Positions 1 through 8,688 are shown, counted from the stretch's first letter. The stretch: DNA of 49,461 nucleotides from Erysipelotrichia bacterium (GCA_012800355.1 JAAZJL010000056.1:1-49461), one strand, 5' to 3'. Notes: a model not told the origin generated them from the sequence alone. Made by a program: numbers and translations.

Positions 1-841
1 CATTCAACACTGGTCTACCATATAATATTCCTTTACAATATTTAAACCAGCCAGCTTGTTTTAATTGCCACAAGCCTCTACTTTGAGCTAAAACATTTAA
101 ATCACAAGCTTCTAAAAACCAAATAAAACCATCTTCTTTATACTTTTCTAAAAAATTATCTACTTGACCATATTTTGTTCCACATAACATTAATAAAATG
201 TCTAAGCAGCCCCCAATAAGACGACCTGTCATTTCAACTTTATTTTCACCGTTTAAATTTTTATATTCAACTTTTTCAGTTAAATTGTATCCACATAAAG
301 CTTTTCCTTCTAGTTTTGATAAACCTTCTAATTCATACATTTCATAACTATCAAAATGAAGTCTATTTCCAGTGATTAAATCATAGGCTTGTTGTAAAGA
401 TTCATGCCAATTTTTCATCCCAAAACTGCCAAAATTATTTCCATAGATTGCAGCTGTATCGGTTAAAATTGGTAAAGTAAAAGTTAGATTAGTGTTATCG
501 GAACAACCCATGATATATTTTGGTTTAGCAAAATTCAATGTTTCAAAATCAATATAAGGTAGCATACTCATCATAAGCTCTCCACCAGCTACTGAAAATA
601 TAAAGTCAGTATCAACATCAAGATACATCTCCATAAATTCTTTGGCTCTTTGTACATCTGTGGTACTACGACACTTTTCTGTTCCAAACAAATGCTCTAC
701 TTCTTTAATTTTATATCCAAGATTAGAAAACTTCTTATAGGCATTATTAAACTTGTCTTCGTAAGGATAACCAAAAACTCCAAATGATGGAGCAATTAAG
801 CCAATAGTTCCCCCTTTTTTTAAGAAAGCCGGATAACGCAT
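1..841 (-). CDS. S66 family LD-carboxypeptidase (LdcA/MccF-like), 3' end cut by window edge
   Basis: The first 280 residues of a serine peptidase of family S66 are visible; the C-terminus lies before base 1. The start ATG (841-839) follows the gltX stop after one base, so translation is probably coupled. The N-terminus (MRYPAFLKKGGTIGLIAPSF) and the nucleophile motif MGCSDNTN match the S66 pattern, in which the Ser of the G-x-SD motif attacks; a FLEA segment near residue 245 probably supplies the catalytic Glu. The catalytic His would be beyond the window. Family members either trim the L,D-bond of peptidoglycan tetrapeptides in the cytosol (LdcA) or hydrolyse microcin C-type aminoacyl nucleotides (MccF). 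The sequence does not decide between these. It is last in an operon after metG and gltX. Family is clear; substrate is uncertain. Confidence 0.85.
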   Translation of the reverse strand, partial: MRYPAFLKKGGTIGLIAPSFGVFGYPYEDKFNNAYKKFSNLGYKIKEVEHLFGTEKCRSTTDVQRAKEFMEMYLDVDTDFIFSVAGGELMMSMLPYIDFETLNFAKPKYIMGCSDNTNLTFTLPILTDTAAIYGNNFGSFGMKNWHESLQQAYDLITGNRLHFDSYEMYELEGLSKLEGKALCGYNLTEKVEYKNLNGENKVEMTGRLIGGCLDILLMLCGTKYGQVDNFLEKYKEDGFIWFLEACDLNVLAQSRGLWQLKQAGWFKYCKGILYGRPVLN

Positions 842-842
842 A

Positions 843-2489
843 TTAATCCAACTCCTTAATAGTTTTATTAATTCTATTTATTGATTCTTCTTTTCCTAAA
901 ATTTGCATAATTGTCCATAAATCAGGAGAATTTTTGTGGCCAGTAACCGCAATTCTAATAACTTCAGAAACATCTGCTACTGAACCTCGATAGTTTTCAG
1001 GATTTTCTCTATATGCTTTCATCTCGCTAGCATAACCATTATTGGCTGAAAGTTCTTTAACCTTTTCAAACCAAAGTGAATTGTCATCGCCATAATCATA
1101 AGTTTCAACAAATTGTTCTAAAAGTGTTTTGGCAGTTTCCTCATCACAATTAAAATCATCAACTCTATTATGATGATAGAACAAATCAATTGATTCCAAT
1201 ATTTGGGCACCATAGATATAATCTTTTCTTCTTTTTCTTAAATCTAGTCCCATTCCTAAAGTTAATATTTTATCTAAATATTCTTCATTGTCAAAATACA
1301 TTTCATATTCTTCTTTTTTCTGAGAAGAAACATACATTTTCAAAAAGTCTTTCATTTCTTCTAATGAAAACCTGGCTAAGTAAGTTTTAGAAATGTTGTT
1401 TAATTTATCTAAATCGAACAAAGCTCCTGATTGGCCCATTTTATCTAATGAAAATTTAAACTCTTCTAAGTGAGTATCAGGATTTTTCAAATGCCATTGT
1501 TCAAAGTTCCAGTTTAACAAAGTCATTAAATATAACTTAACTGCATAAGGATGATATCCCAGTTGACGATAATAATCTAAAGATAACTCTGGATCTTTTC
1601 TTTTAGAAAGTTTACGTTTTGTTCCTGTTTCATCAATTTTCATCAAGACTGTTGTATGAGCATATTTTGGTAGTTTAAATCCTAACATTTTAAATAGCTC
1701 TAAATGCACTGGTAAAGTTCCTAACCATTCTTCACCTCTTAAAACAATTGTTGTATGCATTAAAGTATCGTCAATAACATGAGCAAAGTGATAGGTTGGA
1801 ATACCATCAGTTTTTATAATTACAATATCCTGATCATTTTCACGAACTGTAATATCACCTTTAATTTCATCATGGAAAGTACTTTGGTTTTCTATATTTC
1901 CTGTACTTCTCATCCTAATGACAAATTTTTCTTTGTTATCTAAATGGGTTTGTACTTCTTCTAATGATAAATTACGACAGGTTGCCCATTTGCCATAGTA
2001 TCCAGTTGCTTCATTTAAACTTTTTTGCTGTTTTCTTTTTTCAGTTAATTGTTTTCCTGAACAAAAACAAGGATAAGCTTTCCCTTCAGAAACTAGTCTT
2101 TTAGCAAAAGTCTGATAAATTTCAGCTCTTTGCTTTTGATAATATGGCCCGTAATTTCCTTCGTGAGGCTGATGATGAGCCCCCTCATCAAAATAAATTT
2201 GGAAATAATCAAAACTAGAGATTATCGCATCAACAGCTCCAGGAACTTTTCTTTTAGAATCAGTGTCCTCAATTCTTAAAAAGAACACTCCTTCACTTTG
2301 GTGCGCTATTCTTTCATCGGCTAAGGCACCATAAAGATTTCCTAAATGAATAAATCCTGTAGGAGAAGGGGCAATTCTTAAAACTTCAGCTTTTTCTGGC
2401 AAATCTCTTTTTGGATATTTATCAATATAATATTGACAGTCGTGTTTCAGCTTTGGAAACAACATATCCGCAAGTTTTTGATAGTCCAT
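843..2489 (-). CDS. gltX: Glutamate--tRNA ligase, long clostridial-type
   Basis: Cytosolic class I aminoacyl-tRNA synthetase charging tRNA-Glu. In the 548 residues the Rossmann catalytic domain starts near residue 36 (RIAPSPTGFIHLGN, with HLGN at 48-51 as the HIGH motif) and the second ATP motif KLSKR lies at 293-297. A cysteine cluster (C141, C143, C171) may bind zinc. At 548 aa it is longer than the usual bacterial GluRS (about 480-490 aa), with about 35 extra N-terminal residues and an extended C-terminal anticodon-binding part. I recall this long form from Clostridia and relatives. The gene follows metG by 15 bases and precedes the S66 peptidase by one base, so all three are probably one transcript. 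Whether it also misacylates tRNA-Gln cannot be told from the sequence. Confidence 0.95.
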   Translation of the reverse strand: MDYQKLADMLFPKLKHDCQYYIDKYPKRDLPEKAEVLRIAPSPTGFIHLGNLYGALADERIAHQSEGVFFLRIEDTDSKRKVPGAVDAIISSFDYFQIYFDEGAHHQPHEGNYGPYYQKQRAEIYQTFAKRLVSEGKAYPCFCSGKQLTEKRKQQKSLNEATGYYGKWATCRNLSLEEVQTHLDNKEKFVIRMRSTGNIENQSTFHDEIKGDITVRENDQDIVIIKTDGIPTYHFAHVIDDTLMHTTIVLRGEEWLGTLPVHLELFKMLGFKLPKYAHTTVLMKIDETGTKRKLSKRKDPELSLDYYRQLGYHPYAVKLYLMTLLNWNFEQWHLKNPDTHLEEFKFSLDKMGQSGALFDLDKLNNISKTYLARFSLEEMKDFLKMYVSSQKKEEYEMYFDNEEYLDKILTLGMGLDLRKRRKDYIYGAQILESIDLFYHHNRVDDFNCDEETAKTLLEQFVETYDYGDDNSLWFEKVKELSANNGYASEMKAYRENPENYRGSVADVSEVIRIAVTGHKNSPDLWTIMQILGKEESINRINKTIKELD

Positions 2490-2504
2490 ATTTATCTTCC
2501 TTTC

Positions 2505-4484
2505 TTATTTGAATTGACTTGGATGTTTTACATAGAAGTCTTCTTTTTCTTTTAGTTCTGTAATTTTATGATTTTCTTTATCTTCCATGAAAAAGTAATT
2601 ATCTTCAAAAATATTATCCCAACTAAAAAACTTTTCTTTGTCAAAACCTAAATAATCAACAGTTTTTTCAGTTCCTTCTGGACATATTGGATGAGATAAC
2701 ACTGTCGCGACTCTTACCATATGGAAACCATCAATTAATGTTTGTCTTTTTAACTGAGTATCTTCATTTTGGTTAGCTAGATTATTGTTTCTTGACCAGT
2801 ACTTATTTGCTTGTCTGATATAGGTGTCTAAAACATTATGAACTTGATGCAGTTCAAAACGATACATTACTTTTTCATATTCTAAAATTGTCTTTTTAGA
2901 TACTTCTAATATTTCTTCTGATACTTTACCATATGGCAATACTCCATCAAAATACTTTTGACTTGCATAAAAACAACTTCTTACCAATCTATTTAAGACA
3001 TTAGTAAACAAGTTTCCTTGAGCAAGTACTGGATCTTGCTCATTTTCGTTGGCAGCTGGATTTAAAGGCTTTGGCATAAAACTGACTGACTTATTAGCTA
3101 ATGCTAGTCCTAAAAAATGAGCTCTTAGCTGTTCAGCAGTATAATAATCCAATAAATCTTTCGCCATTGGTGGTTTAATTTCTCCAGAAGAAGAAGCTTT
3201 TTTATCTAAAAATAAAACATGGTGATTGGCAACTAAAGTTGTTAATTGTAGTTGTCCTTTATCTGGGTTAATTCTTAATTTTTCGCCTTCTTGAGCCATG
3301 AACATTGGCATTTGGGCAATTCCATAAAAGTAAATATTGTCTTGACCAATAAACTGATACACCTGTGACTGTGGATCACACCAATAATCTTTCCACTCTT
3401 CTGCATCTTTACCCATTCTCTTTAAGTAGGTCTTGGTAAAGGAGATAGGTGCCCACAAACTTTCTGGCCAAACCCAAACAGTTAAACCTTCTTCCCCTTC
3501 TAATGATGGAGCTTTAACTCCCCATTCAATATTGCCTGTTAAACGCAATGGAACTAAAGTTTTCCCTGTTCTATAACGTATAGCATTTTTTGTCAAAATT
3601 TCACAAGCTATTTCTCTTTCGGGTAAGGTTTTAAATTCTATAGTGAAACTATCTTTAACATTTTCTAAATCGGAACATAAATGTTTAGGTAGTTGATCTT
3701 TAATGTTTTTATAGGTTTCAATGCCTTCTTTTCTAACATAAATTATTGGTCTTTCTAAAAATTCTTTCATTGTTTCCCAAACTATTTTTCTAACATTTGG
3801 TTTTGATGAAATATCATTTACATATTCCTCTAAAATATCATAACAGTCAGTCAATTTAAAATACCAGTTGACTACATCTCTCATTTCAGGAACCTCACCA
3901 GTAATAGTACTTCTAGGATTAATTAAATCTTCTGGCATATATTGATGTCCTAAATCACACTCATCAGCATAGCCCTTTTCAGATTGACAATTTCTAATTG
4001 GGCATTTTCCAATTACTTGCCTTCCATTTAAAAAACAGCCAGCTTTTACATCATAAAACTGTTTTGTGACCAGCTTTTCTAGCCAACCATGATCGTATAA
4101 ATTCTGAATAAATTCATAAGTTTCCTGTTGATGAATTTCTTTTGCATCTAAAAGACCACTAGCTCCATAAAAGTTTAAGCTGATTCCATATGCTTCTAGT
4201 GTTTCTTTTTGATCTAAATGATTTTCCATTACATAGTCTTCAATTGTGCCAGCAAAATTTTCTTCTTCAACTTTTTTACGATAACCTTCAACGATAGGTG
4301 AGCCATAACAGTCTGTACCACTTAAAAATATAACATTGTCTTTACCAATTCTATCTCTTAAAAATCTAGCGAAAACATCGGCGTGAATAAACATTCCGCC
4401 AACATGACCAAAGTGTAAAGATTTATTACCATAAGGCATTCCGCCAGTAATTACTGCTTTTTTGGGGAAATTAGGACGCGACAT
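2505..4484 (-). CDS. metG: Methionyl-tRNA synthetase-like class I tRNA ligase with altered KMSKS motif
   Basis: Class I synthetase of the MetRS group, 659 aa. The start is taken at 4484 (MSRPNFPKK) because a GGAGG lies 8 bases upstream; an upstream in-frame start at 4523 would add 13 residues and has no such site. Visible: nucleotide-binding N-terminus with HFGH (24-27) for HIGH, FLSGTDCYGSPI for substrate binding, a zinc-knuckle-like Cys set around residues 150-176 (CPIRNC, ECDLGH), WYFKLTD near 207, and an anticodon-domain helix ANKYWSRNN near the C-terminus. The loop that should read KMSKS reads KASSS (429-433), lacking the second lysine. About 70 residues (roughly 240-310) sit inside the catalytic region before the conserved WGV segment, longer than in textbook MetRS. 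First gene of the operon with gltX, divergent from the peptidase gene at 4576. Probably the working MetRS, but a paralogue with another role is possible. Confidence 0.85.
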   Translation of the reverse strand: MSRPNFPKKAVITGGMPYGNKSLHFGHVGGMFIHADVFARFLRDRIGKDNVIFLSGTDCYGSPIVEGYRKKVEEENFAGTIEDYVMENHLDQKETLEAYGISLNFYGASGLLDAKEIHQQETYEFIQNLYDHGWLEKLVTKQFYDVKAGCFLNGRQVIGKCPIRNCQSEKGYADECDLGHQYMPEDLINPRSTITGEVPEMRDVVNWYFKLTDCYDILEEYVNDISSKPNVRKIVWETMKEFLERPIIYVRKEGIETYKNIKDQLPKHLCSDLENVKDSFTIEFKTLPEREIACEILTKNAIRYRTGKTLVPLRLTGNIEWGVKAPSLEGEEGLTVWVWPESLWAPISFTKTYLKRMGKDAEEWKDYWCDPQSQVYQFIGQDNIYFYGIAQMPMFMAQEGEKLRINPDKGQLQLTTLVANHHVLFLDKKASSSGEIKPPMAKDLLDYYTAEQLRAHFLGLALANKSVSFMPKPLNPAANENEQDPVLAQGNLFTNVLNRLVRSCFYASQKYFDGVLPYGKVSEEILEVSKKTILEYEKVMYRFELHQVHNVLDTYIRQANKYWSRNNNLANQNEDTQLKRQTLIDGFHMVRVATVLSHPICPEGTEKTVDYLGFDKEKFFSWDNIFEDNYFFMEDKENHKITELKEKEDFYVKHPSQFK

Positions 4485-4511
4485 ACAAAATACCTCCATT
4501 AAATCACAAAG

Positions 4512-4520
4512 ATTATACCA
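4512..4520 (-). promoter_or_regulatory. Extended -10 promoter of metG-gltX operon
   Basis: The minus strand reads TGGTATAAT, a perfect extended -10 element (TGnTATAAT), with no good -35 at 17 bases. The expected start of transcription leaves a short leader ending in GGAGG before the metG ATG at 4484. Confidence 0.6.
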
Positions 4521-4575
4521 CATTATTACATCAATTATACATCAATGTCATATAATTATGCCGAGGATTACTATT

Positions 4576-5655
4576 ATGAATGAAAGAATTTCTAAATTAA
4601 AGAGAATCATGAAACAAGAAAACATTGATCATGTTCTTGTTACAGACTATTACAATCTGAAGTACTTTATTAATCTAGACTTGAATTCAGGTGAAAGAAT
4701 GATTGTTCTTCTAGTTAGTAAAGATAAAGAAAACATTTTATTTATTAATGAATTGTTTTCGCTTCCTTCTTCAAAACACTACAAAAGCATTTACTACAAC
4801 GATACTGATGATTGTATTAGTTTACTTTCAAACCACTTATCTGGTAAAGAAATTTATATTGATGGTAAATGGACAGCTTCCTTTTTATTGAGATTAATGA
4901 CTCGATTTTCCGCAGATTATAAAGATGCTAGCCATTTAATAACCAAGCTTAGGGCAATCAAAGATACTAAAGAAATACAACTTTTGCTTAAAGCTTCTTT
5001 AGATAACGATGAAGTAATGAAGAAGATTTTCCCTTATATAAAATTAGGTATTAGTGAAAAAGAAATTTATAATCATTTATTACTTGAAATTGAAAATCTA
5101 ACTCACGAACCCGTGCCCTTTGATCCCATTGTAGCTTTTGGTAAAAATGCTAGTAATCCTCATCACATATCCAATGATACCATTTTACAAAAAGGTGATG
5201 TTTGTCTTATTGATATGGGCTGTCGCCATCAAGGATACTGTTCTGATATGACTAGAACATTCTTACAAAAAAATGAAAAAATGGAAGAAATATATGAAAT
5301 TGTTAAAAACGCTAATAGGTTAGCTATTGAAACTATACAACCTGGCAAGAAATTTTCGGAAATTGATAAGGTAGCCAGAGACTATATCAACTCTTTTGGC
5401 TATGGACAATATTTTACTCATCGTTTAGGACATGGTATTGGACTTGAAGTTCATGAAGGTTACGATGTTTCTTCTACTAGTGAAACTGTCATTGAAGAAG
5501 GTATGTGTTTCTCAATTGAACCTGGAATATATTTACCAGATGTTGGAGGAGTTCGCATTGAAGATTTAGTTATAGTTTCAAAAAAAGGCGCAATTGTTTT
5601 AAATAGTTTTTCAAAAGAAAAACAGTTTATATTGAAAGGTCTATCTTACAGATAA
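4576..5655 (+). CDS. Aminopeptidase P / Xaa-Pro dipeptidase family metallopeptidase (M24)
   Basis: 359-residue M24 pita-bread peptidase, cytosolic, which removes or splits Xaa-Pro peptides using two metal ions. The N-terminal creatinase-like domain covers about residues 1-125 and the catalytic domain 130-350. The five metal ligands of the family are all present: D213 and D224 (DMG...SDMTRT), H286 (HRLGHGIG), E315 (EPGIY) and E329 (GGVRIED). The start at 4576 is preferred because GAGG lies 9 bases upstream; in-frame starts further up run into metG on the other strand. A TATAAT at 4551-4556 could be its -10. It stands alone, divergent from metG. PepQ, PepP or YqhT type cannot be separated by eye. 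Confidence 0.92.
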   Translation: MNERISKLKRIMKQENIDHVLVTDYYNLKYFINLDLNSGERMIVLLVSKDKENILFINELFSLPSSKHYKSIYYNDTDDCISLLSNHLSGKEIYIDGKWTASFLLRLMTRFSADYKDASHLITKLRAIKDTKEIQLLLKASLDNDEVMKKIFPYIKLGISEKEIYNHLLLEIENLTHEPVPFDPIVAFGKNASNPHHISNDTILQKGDVCLIDMGCRHQGYCSDMTRTFLQKNEKMEEIYEIVKNANRLAIETIQPGKKFSEIDKVARDYINSFGYGQYFTHRLGHGIGLEVHEGYDVSSTSETVIEEGMCFSIEPGIYLPDVGGVRIEDLVIVSKKGAIVLNSFSKEKQFILKGLSYR

Positions 5656-5714
5656 TTCTAAATTTGGCCTATCAATTAATATAATGAATTTTAATAATTA
5701 TGGAGGTAGTTTAA

Positions 5715-5906
5715 ATGGCTAAGAAAAAAAGATTTAAAAAAATATATTCGCAAGGTGCATTAAAACCTAAAGAAATCTGGGTAGATACAGAAACTGGAGT
5801 TAATTATTTTTATTATGAAGCAGGTTATTTTGGTGGATTTTCTCCATTACTAGATAAAGATGGCAAACCATTAATTTCTTCAGTTGATGAAATAGAAGAA
5901 GTTTAA
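5715..5906 (+). CDS. Small DUF6440-like conserved protein
   Basis: 63-residue protein with a lysine-rich N-terminus and the pattern WVDTETGVNYFYYEAGYFGG followed by SPLLDKDGKP. I recall this pattern (vD..TGVnY......G..GG.tPLLd.dGkP) from small proteins of family DUF6440, common in Firmicutes; their function is unknown. Ribosome binding site GGAGGT 7 bases before the ATG. It lies 59 bases after the M24 peptidase and may be co-transcribed with it. No signal peptide or membrane segment. Confidence 0.7.
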   Translation: MAKKKRFKKIYSQGALKPKEIWVDTETGVNYFYYEAGYFGGFSPLLDKDGKPLISSVDEIEEV

Positions 5907-5966
5907 AATTCCGTTTAATTAACGTGTTTTATAAATACTATTCCACCCCTAAATTTTAGGTACGTC

Positions 5967-6107
5967 GTGTAATATTCAGTAAAGGTGATTTATTTTCCTT
6001 GACAATTGTGTAATAAGCTATGATCAAAGAAGTTTCAGGACAATCTCAAACTATCTATTAAGAAATTTCTTACATTTACTCGCAAGTCATCTTTCTGAAT
6101 ATTACAC
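5967..6107. repeat. 141-bp element bounded by a 13-bp perfect inverted repeat
   Basis: GTGTAATATTCAG at 5967-5979 is repeated exactly, inverted, at 6095-6107; the similarity continues inward with one gap (AAAGGTGA versus AAAGATGA). The inside is AT-rich and non-coding. It lies upstream of the merR promoter. It could be a miniature inverted-repeat element or the remains of an insertion sequence; no target-site duplication is obvious. Confidence 0.45.
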
Positions 6108-6157
6108 ATTTTTTGTTTCATTATATAAATAGATAAAAATTTGAATTAATATTAATA

Positions 6158-6185
6158 AGGCGGTAGATTGAATCTTTTATCGCCT
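6158..6185. other. Hairpin upstream of merR promoter
   Basis: AGGCGGT pairs with ATCGCCT (one G-T pair), and AGATT inside pairs with AATCT, giving a compact two-part hairpin. There is no T-run after it, so it is a poor terminator. It ends 20 bases before the merR -35. Role unknown. Confidence 0.35.
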
Positions 6186-6204
6186 ATAATTATCTCAAAA
6201 AGGC

Positions 6205-6235
6205 TTGTTTGTGACGTCGCGTCATGAAATATAAT
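6205..6235 (+). promoter_or_regulatory. MerR-type promoter/operator of the merR-ABC operon
   Basis: A -35-like TTGTTT (6205-6210) and perfect -10 TATAAT (6230-6235) are separated by 19 bases rather than 17. Inside the spacer is the dyad TGACG-TCG-CGTCA (6212-6224). An over-long spacer carrying an inverted repeat is the known architecture for promoters that MerR proteins activate by DNA distortion, so this operon is probably controlled by its own first gene. Confidence 0.7.
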
Positions 6236-6257
6236 ACGTATTAGGAGGATAATATTC

Positions 6258-7055
6258 ATGGAAAAATACCGAGCAATACCAGAAGGTTTTATGACAGTAG
6301 GCGAAGTGGCCCGAAAAATTGGTGTTACTGTTCGCACTCTACAATACTACGATAAAGAGGGATTACTTTCTCCTTCTGCTAAAAGTGAAGGAGGACGAAG
6401 ACTTTATACAGATAAAGATTTAGTTATACTTCATCAGATTATATCTTTAAAATCACTTGGGTTTTCTTTAAGTGATATAAAGCAGAATTTGATATCTTTA
6501 GAAACGCCAACTGATGTAGCTAAAGCACTTACTGAGCAAGCAAATGTAATAAAAAACAAAATAGAAGCATTATCATCTTCTTTAATAGCAATCAAACAAC
6601 TAAAAGAAGAAGTCTTGCAGATGCAAACAGTTAATTTTAAGAAATATGCTGATATTATTGTTAATCTTCAAATGAATAACGAATATTACTTTTTGATTAA
6701 AAAATTCGATGATGATACTCTTGATTACATTCGTAACAATTTTGACAAAGATAGTGGTTTGGATTTTATCAATAGGTTTAATCAGTTAAGTGAAGAAATT
6801 CTACAACTGCAAAAAGAAGAGGTTCCTGTTGAAAGCGAAAGATGTCAAAAAATAACGGAATCTTATTGGAACCTGATTTACGAATTTACAAAAGGCGATA
6901 TGAGTATGCTGCCAAAATTATTTAAACTTGTAGATTTTGAAAATACTCCTAATGAATGGGAACAAAAACAGCTTCTTATTAATGAATACCTATCTCCCGC
7001 TTTGGTTATTTATTTCTCAAAACTTGGAATAAATCCTTTTGAGGAGGTTAAATAA
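6258..7055 (+). CDS. MerR family transcriptional regulator with large C-terminal effector domain
   Basis: 265-residue regulator. Residues 12-80 are a MerR winged helix (MTVGEVARKIGVTVRTLQYYD, then GGRRLYTDKDL and the SLGFSLSDI segment). Residues 85-125 form the helical dimerisation region. The C-terminal half (about 130-265) resembles the all-helical drug-binding region of TipAS-type regulators in length and acidic-aromatic character, but this is only a resemblance. RBS TAGGAGG lies just upstream. The stop overlaps the ABC ATPase start (TAATG), so the three genes are translationally coupled. It probably senses a compound exported by, or damaging enough to induce, the transporter. Confidence 0.88.
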   Translation: MEKYRAIPEGFMTVGEVARKIGVTVRTLQYYDKEGLLSPSAKSEGGRRLYTDKDLVILHQIISLKSLGFSLSDIKQNLISLETPTDVAKALTEQANVIKNKIEALSSSLIAIKQLKEEVLQMQTVNFKKYADIIVNLQMNNEYYFLIKKFDDDTLDYIRNNFDKDSGLDFINRFNQLSEEILQLQKEEVPVESERCQKITESYWNLIYEFTKGDMSMLPKLFKLVDFENTPNEWEQKQLLINEYLSPALVIYFSKLGINPFEEVK

Positions 7056-7867
7056 TGGATATCGCTATACAAGTTAACAACTTAAAAAAGAGTTATGGAA
7101 AACATCTTGTTCTTAAAGAACTTGACTTTACAATTATGAAAGGTGAGATTTTTGCTTTTCTAGGTATTAATGGCGCAGGAAAAACTACTACCTTGGAATG
7201 TATTGAGGGATTAAAAAGTTACGATAGCGGTAAAATAACTATAAATGGTAAAATGGGTATTCAGTTACAGTCCTCATCGTTACCTAATCATATCAAACCA
7301 ATGGAGGCAGTTAAATTATTTTCCAAATGGAATAACACCGTTATTGATTATGCTATGTTGAATGCTCTTGGTATTGAAGAAATCAAAAATAAGAAATATC
7401 TTCAATTATCAACTGGACAAAAAAGACGATTACATCTTGCTTTAGCGTTAATTGGTAATCCAGATATCATTTTTCTAGATGAACCAACAGCAGGGTTGGA
7501 TGTCGAAGGCAAGTTGTCGTTACACCAGCAGATTCGCAAACTAAAATCACAGGGAAAAACAATTGTTTTAGCCAGCCATGATATGGCAGAAGTTGAAAGC
7601 TTATGTGATCGTATTGCCATTTTAAATAGTGGCAACATTATATTTTGTGGCACTCCCAAACAACTTATTGATAAAGTAGGAAGAAAATATCTTATTAAAA
7701 TTAAAACTGAATATGAAGAAATTTCTTTTGAAACAGATAATATTGAAAATTCCTTACTTTCTATACTTGAAGAATTAAAACAAAAAGAAGTACATCTATT
7801 AGATATAAAAGTTGACCGCGGGACACTTGAACAACACTTTATAGAATTATCAAGGAGGGAAGCATAA
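7055..7867 (+). CDS. ABC transporter ATP-binding protein (MerR-controlled exporter)
   Basis: 270-residue nucleotide-binding subunit. Walker A GINGAGKTT lies near residue 40, the Q-loop near QLQSSS, signature LSTGQKRR, Walker B IIFLDEPTAGLD and H-loop SHD. The last 60 residues form the C-terminal extension typical of ABC-2 drug or antibiotic exporters. It overlaps merR by one base and the permease by one base (TAATG both times), with GAGGAGG before its start. With the permease it would form a homodimeric ABC-2 exporter in the membrane, substrate unknown. Confidence 0.92.
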   Translation: MDIAIQVNNLKKSYGKHLVLKELDFTIMKGEIFAFLGINGAGKTTTLECIEGLKSYDSGKITINGKMGIQLQSSSLPNHIKPMEAVKLFSKWNNTVIDYAMLNALGIEEIKNKKYLQLSTGQKRRLHLALALIGNPDIIFLDEPTAGLDVEGKLSLHQQIRKLKSQGKTIVLASHDMAEVESLCDRIAILNSGNIIFCGTPKQLIDKVGRKYLIKIKTEYEEISFETDNIENSLLSILEELKQKEVHLLDIKVDRGTLEQHFIELSRREA

Positions 7868-8583
7868 TGAATGGTTTTTTATATGGTTTAGCATTACAGT
7901 GGAAATTAGATATAAGAAGTAAATCCATTTTAGTTACTTGTTATATCGTTCCAATTCTTTTTACTCTCATTATGGGTGGAATATTTACATCAATAATGCC
8001 TGAAATGAAAAGCACACTGACACAATCAATGCTTGTACTAAGCGTTTCAATGGGGGCTTATATTGGGTTTCCTCCAGCGTTAATCGAAACTTATGGAAGT
8101 GATATAAAAAAGGTCTATAAGGCTAATGGAGTACCAATGTATTCAGGTCTTGTTACAATGTACATTTCTGCTTTTGTTCACTTGATGATTAGCAGTGTTA
8201 TTATAATGTTACTTGATTATGTATTGTATGAAGCAATTTTGCCTAATAATCTTATAGAATTCTTTTTAGGACTTGCTGTATATGTTATTGTATCGCTAAG
8301 TATTGGAAGTATATTAGGATTGATTATAAAAGATCAAGCAAAATTAACAATGATATCACAACTTTTATTTCTTCCATCAATTATGCTTTCAGGAATTATG
8401 TTTCCAAGTGACTTTCTGCCTGAATTCTTTAAAAATTTAGGTTATGCTTTCCCAGCATCATGGGGATATCAACTAATGTTAGATGGTGGTTTTCGTCTTG
8501 AAAATTTGTGGTATTTATCTTTTGTTTTTGTTACAGCAATAATAGCAATAACAATTCTTCTAAGAAAACAAAAATTTGAATAA
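7867..8583 (+). CDS. ABC-2 type transporter permease
   Basis: 238-residue integral membrane protein with six hydrophobic stretches, beginning shortly after the N-terminus (SILVTCYIVPILFTLIMGG) and ending near the C-terminus. The LLFLPSIMLSGIMFPSDFLP segment before the last helices is the typical ABC-2 membrane family motif. Start overlaps the ATPase stop; AGGAGGGAAG precedes it. Third gene of the MerR operon. Low-homology drug or lantibiotic exporters look like this, but the substrate cannot be read off. Confidence 0.88.
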   Translation: MNGFLYGLALQWKLDIRSKSILVTCYIVPILFTLIMGGIFTSIMPEMKSTLTQSMLVLSVSMGAYIGFPPALIETYGSDIKKVYKANGVPMYSGLVTMYISAFVHLMISSVIIMLLDYVLYEAILPNNLIEFFLGLAVYVIVSLSIGSILGLIIKDQAKLTMISQLLFLPSIMLSGIMFPSDFLPEFFKNLGYAFPASWGYQLMLDGGFRLENLWYLSFVFVTAIIAITILLRKQKFE

Positions 8584-8688
8584 ATATATTGTTTTATTTT
8601 AGTTTTAAAAGTATAAAATTCATTATTTACTTTTCTTTTAATACGTTTAAATAGGAATGTGCTTTTAAATTTTATTTTAAATATTATA

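Noticed and set aside
1190-1390. Plus-strand ORF inside gltX
   Set aside because: Low-complexity antisense frame of a clear synthetase gene, no RBS; the same holds for the many other short ORFs opposite real genes (for example 42671-43144 opposite recF/gyrB).
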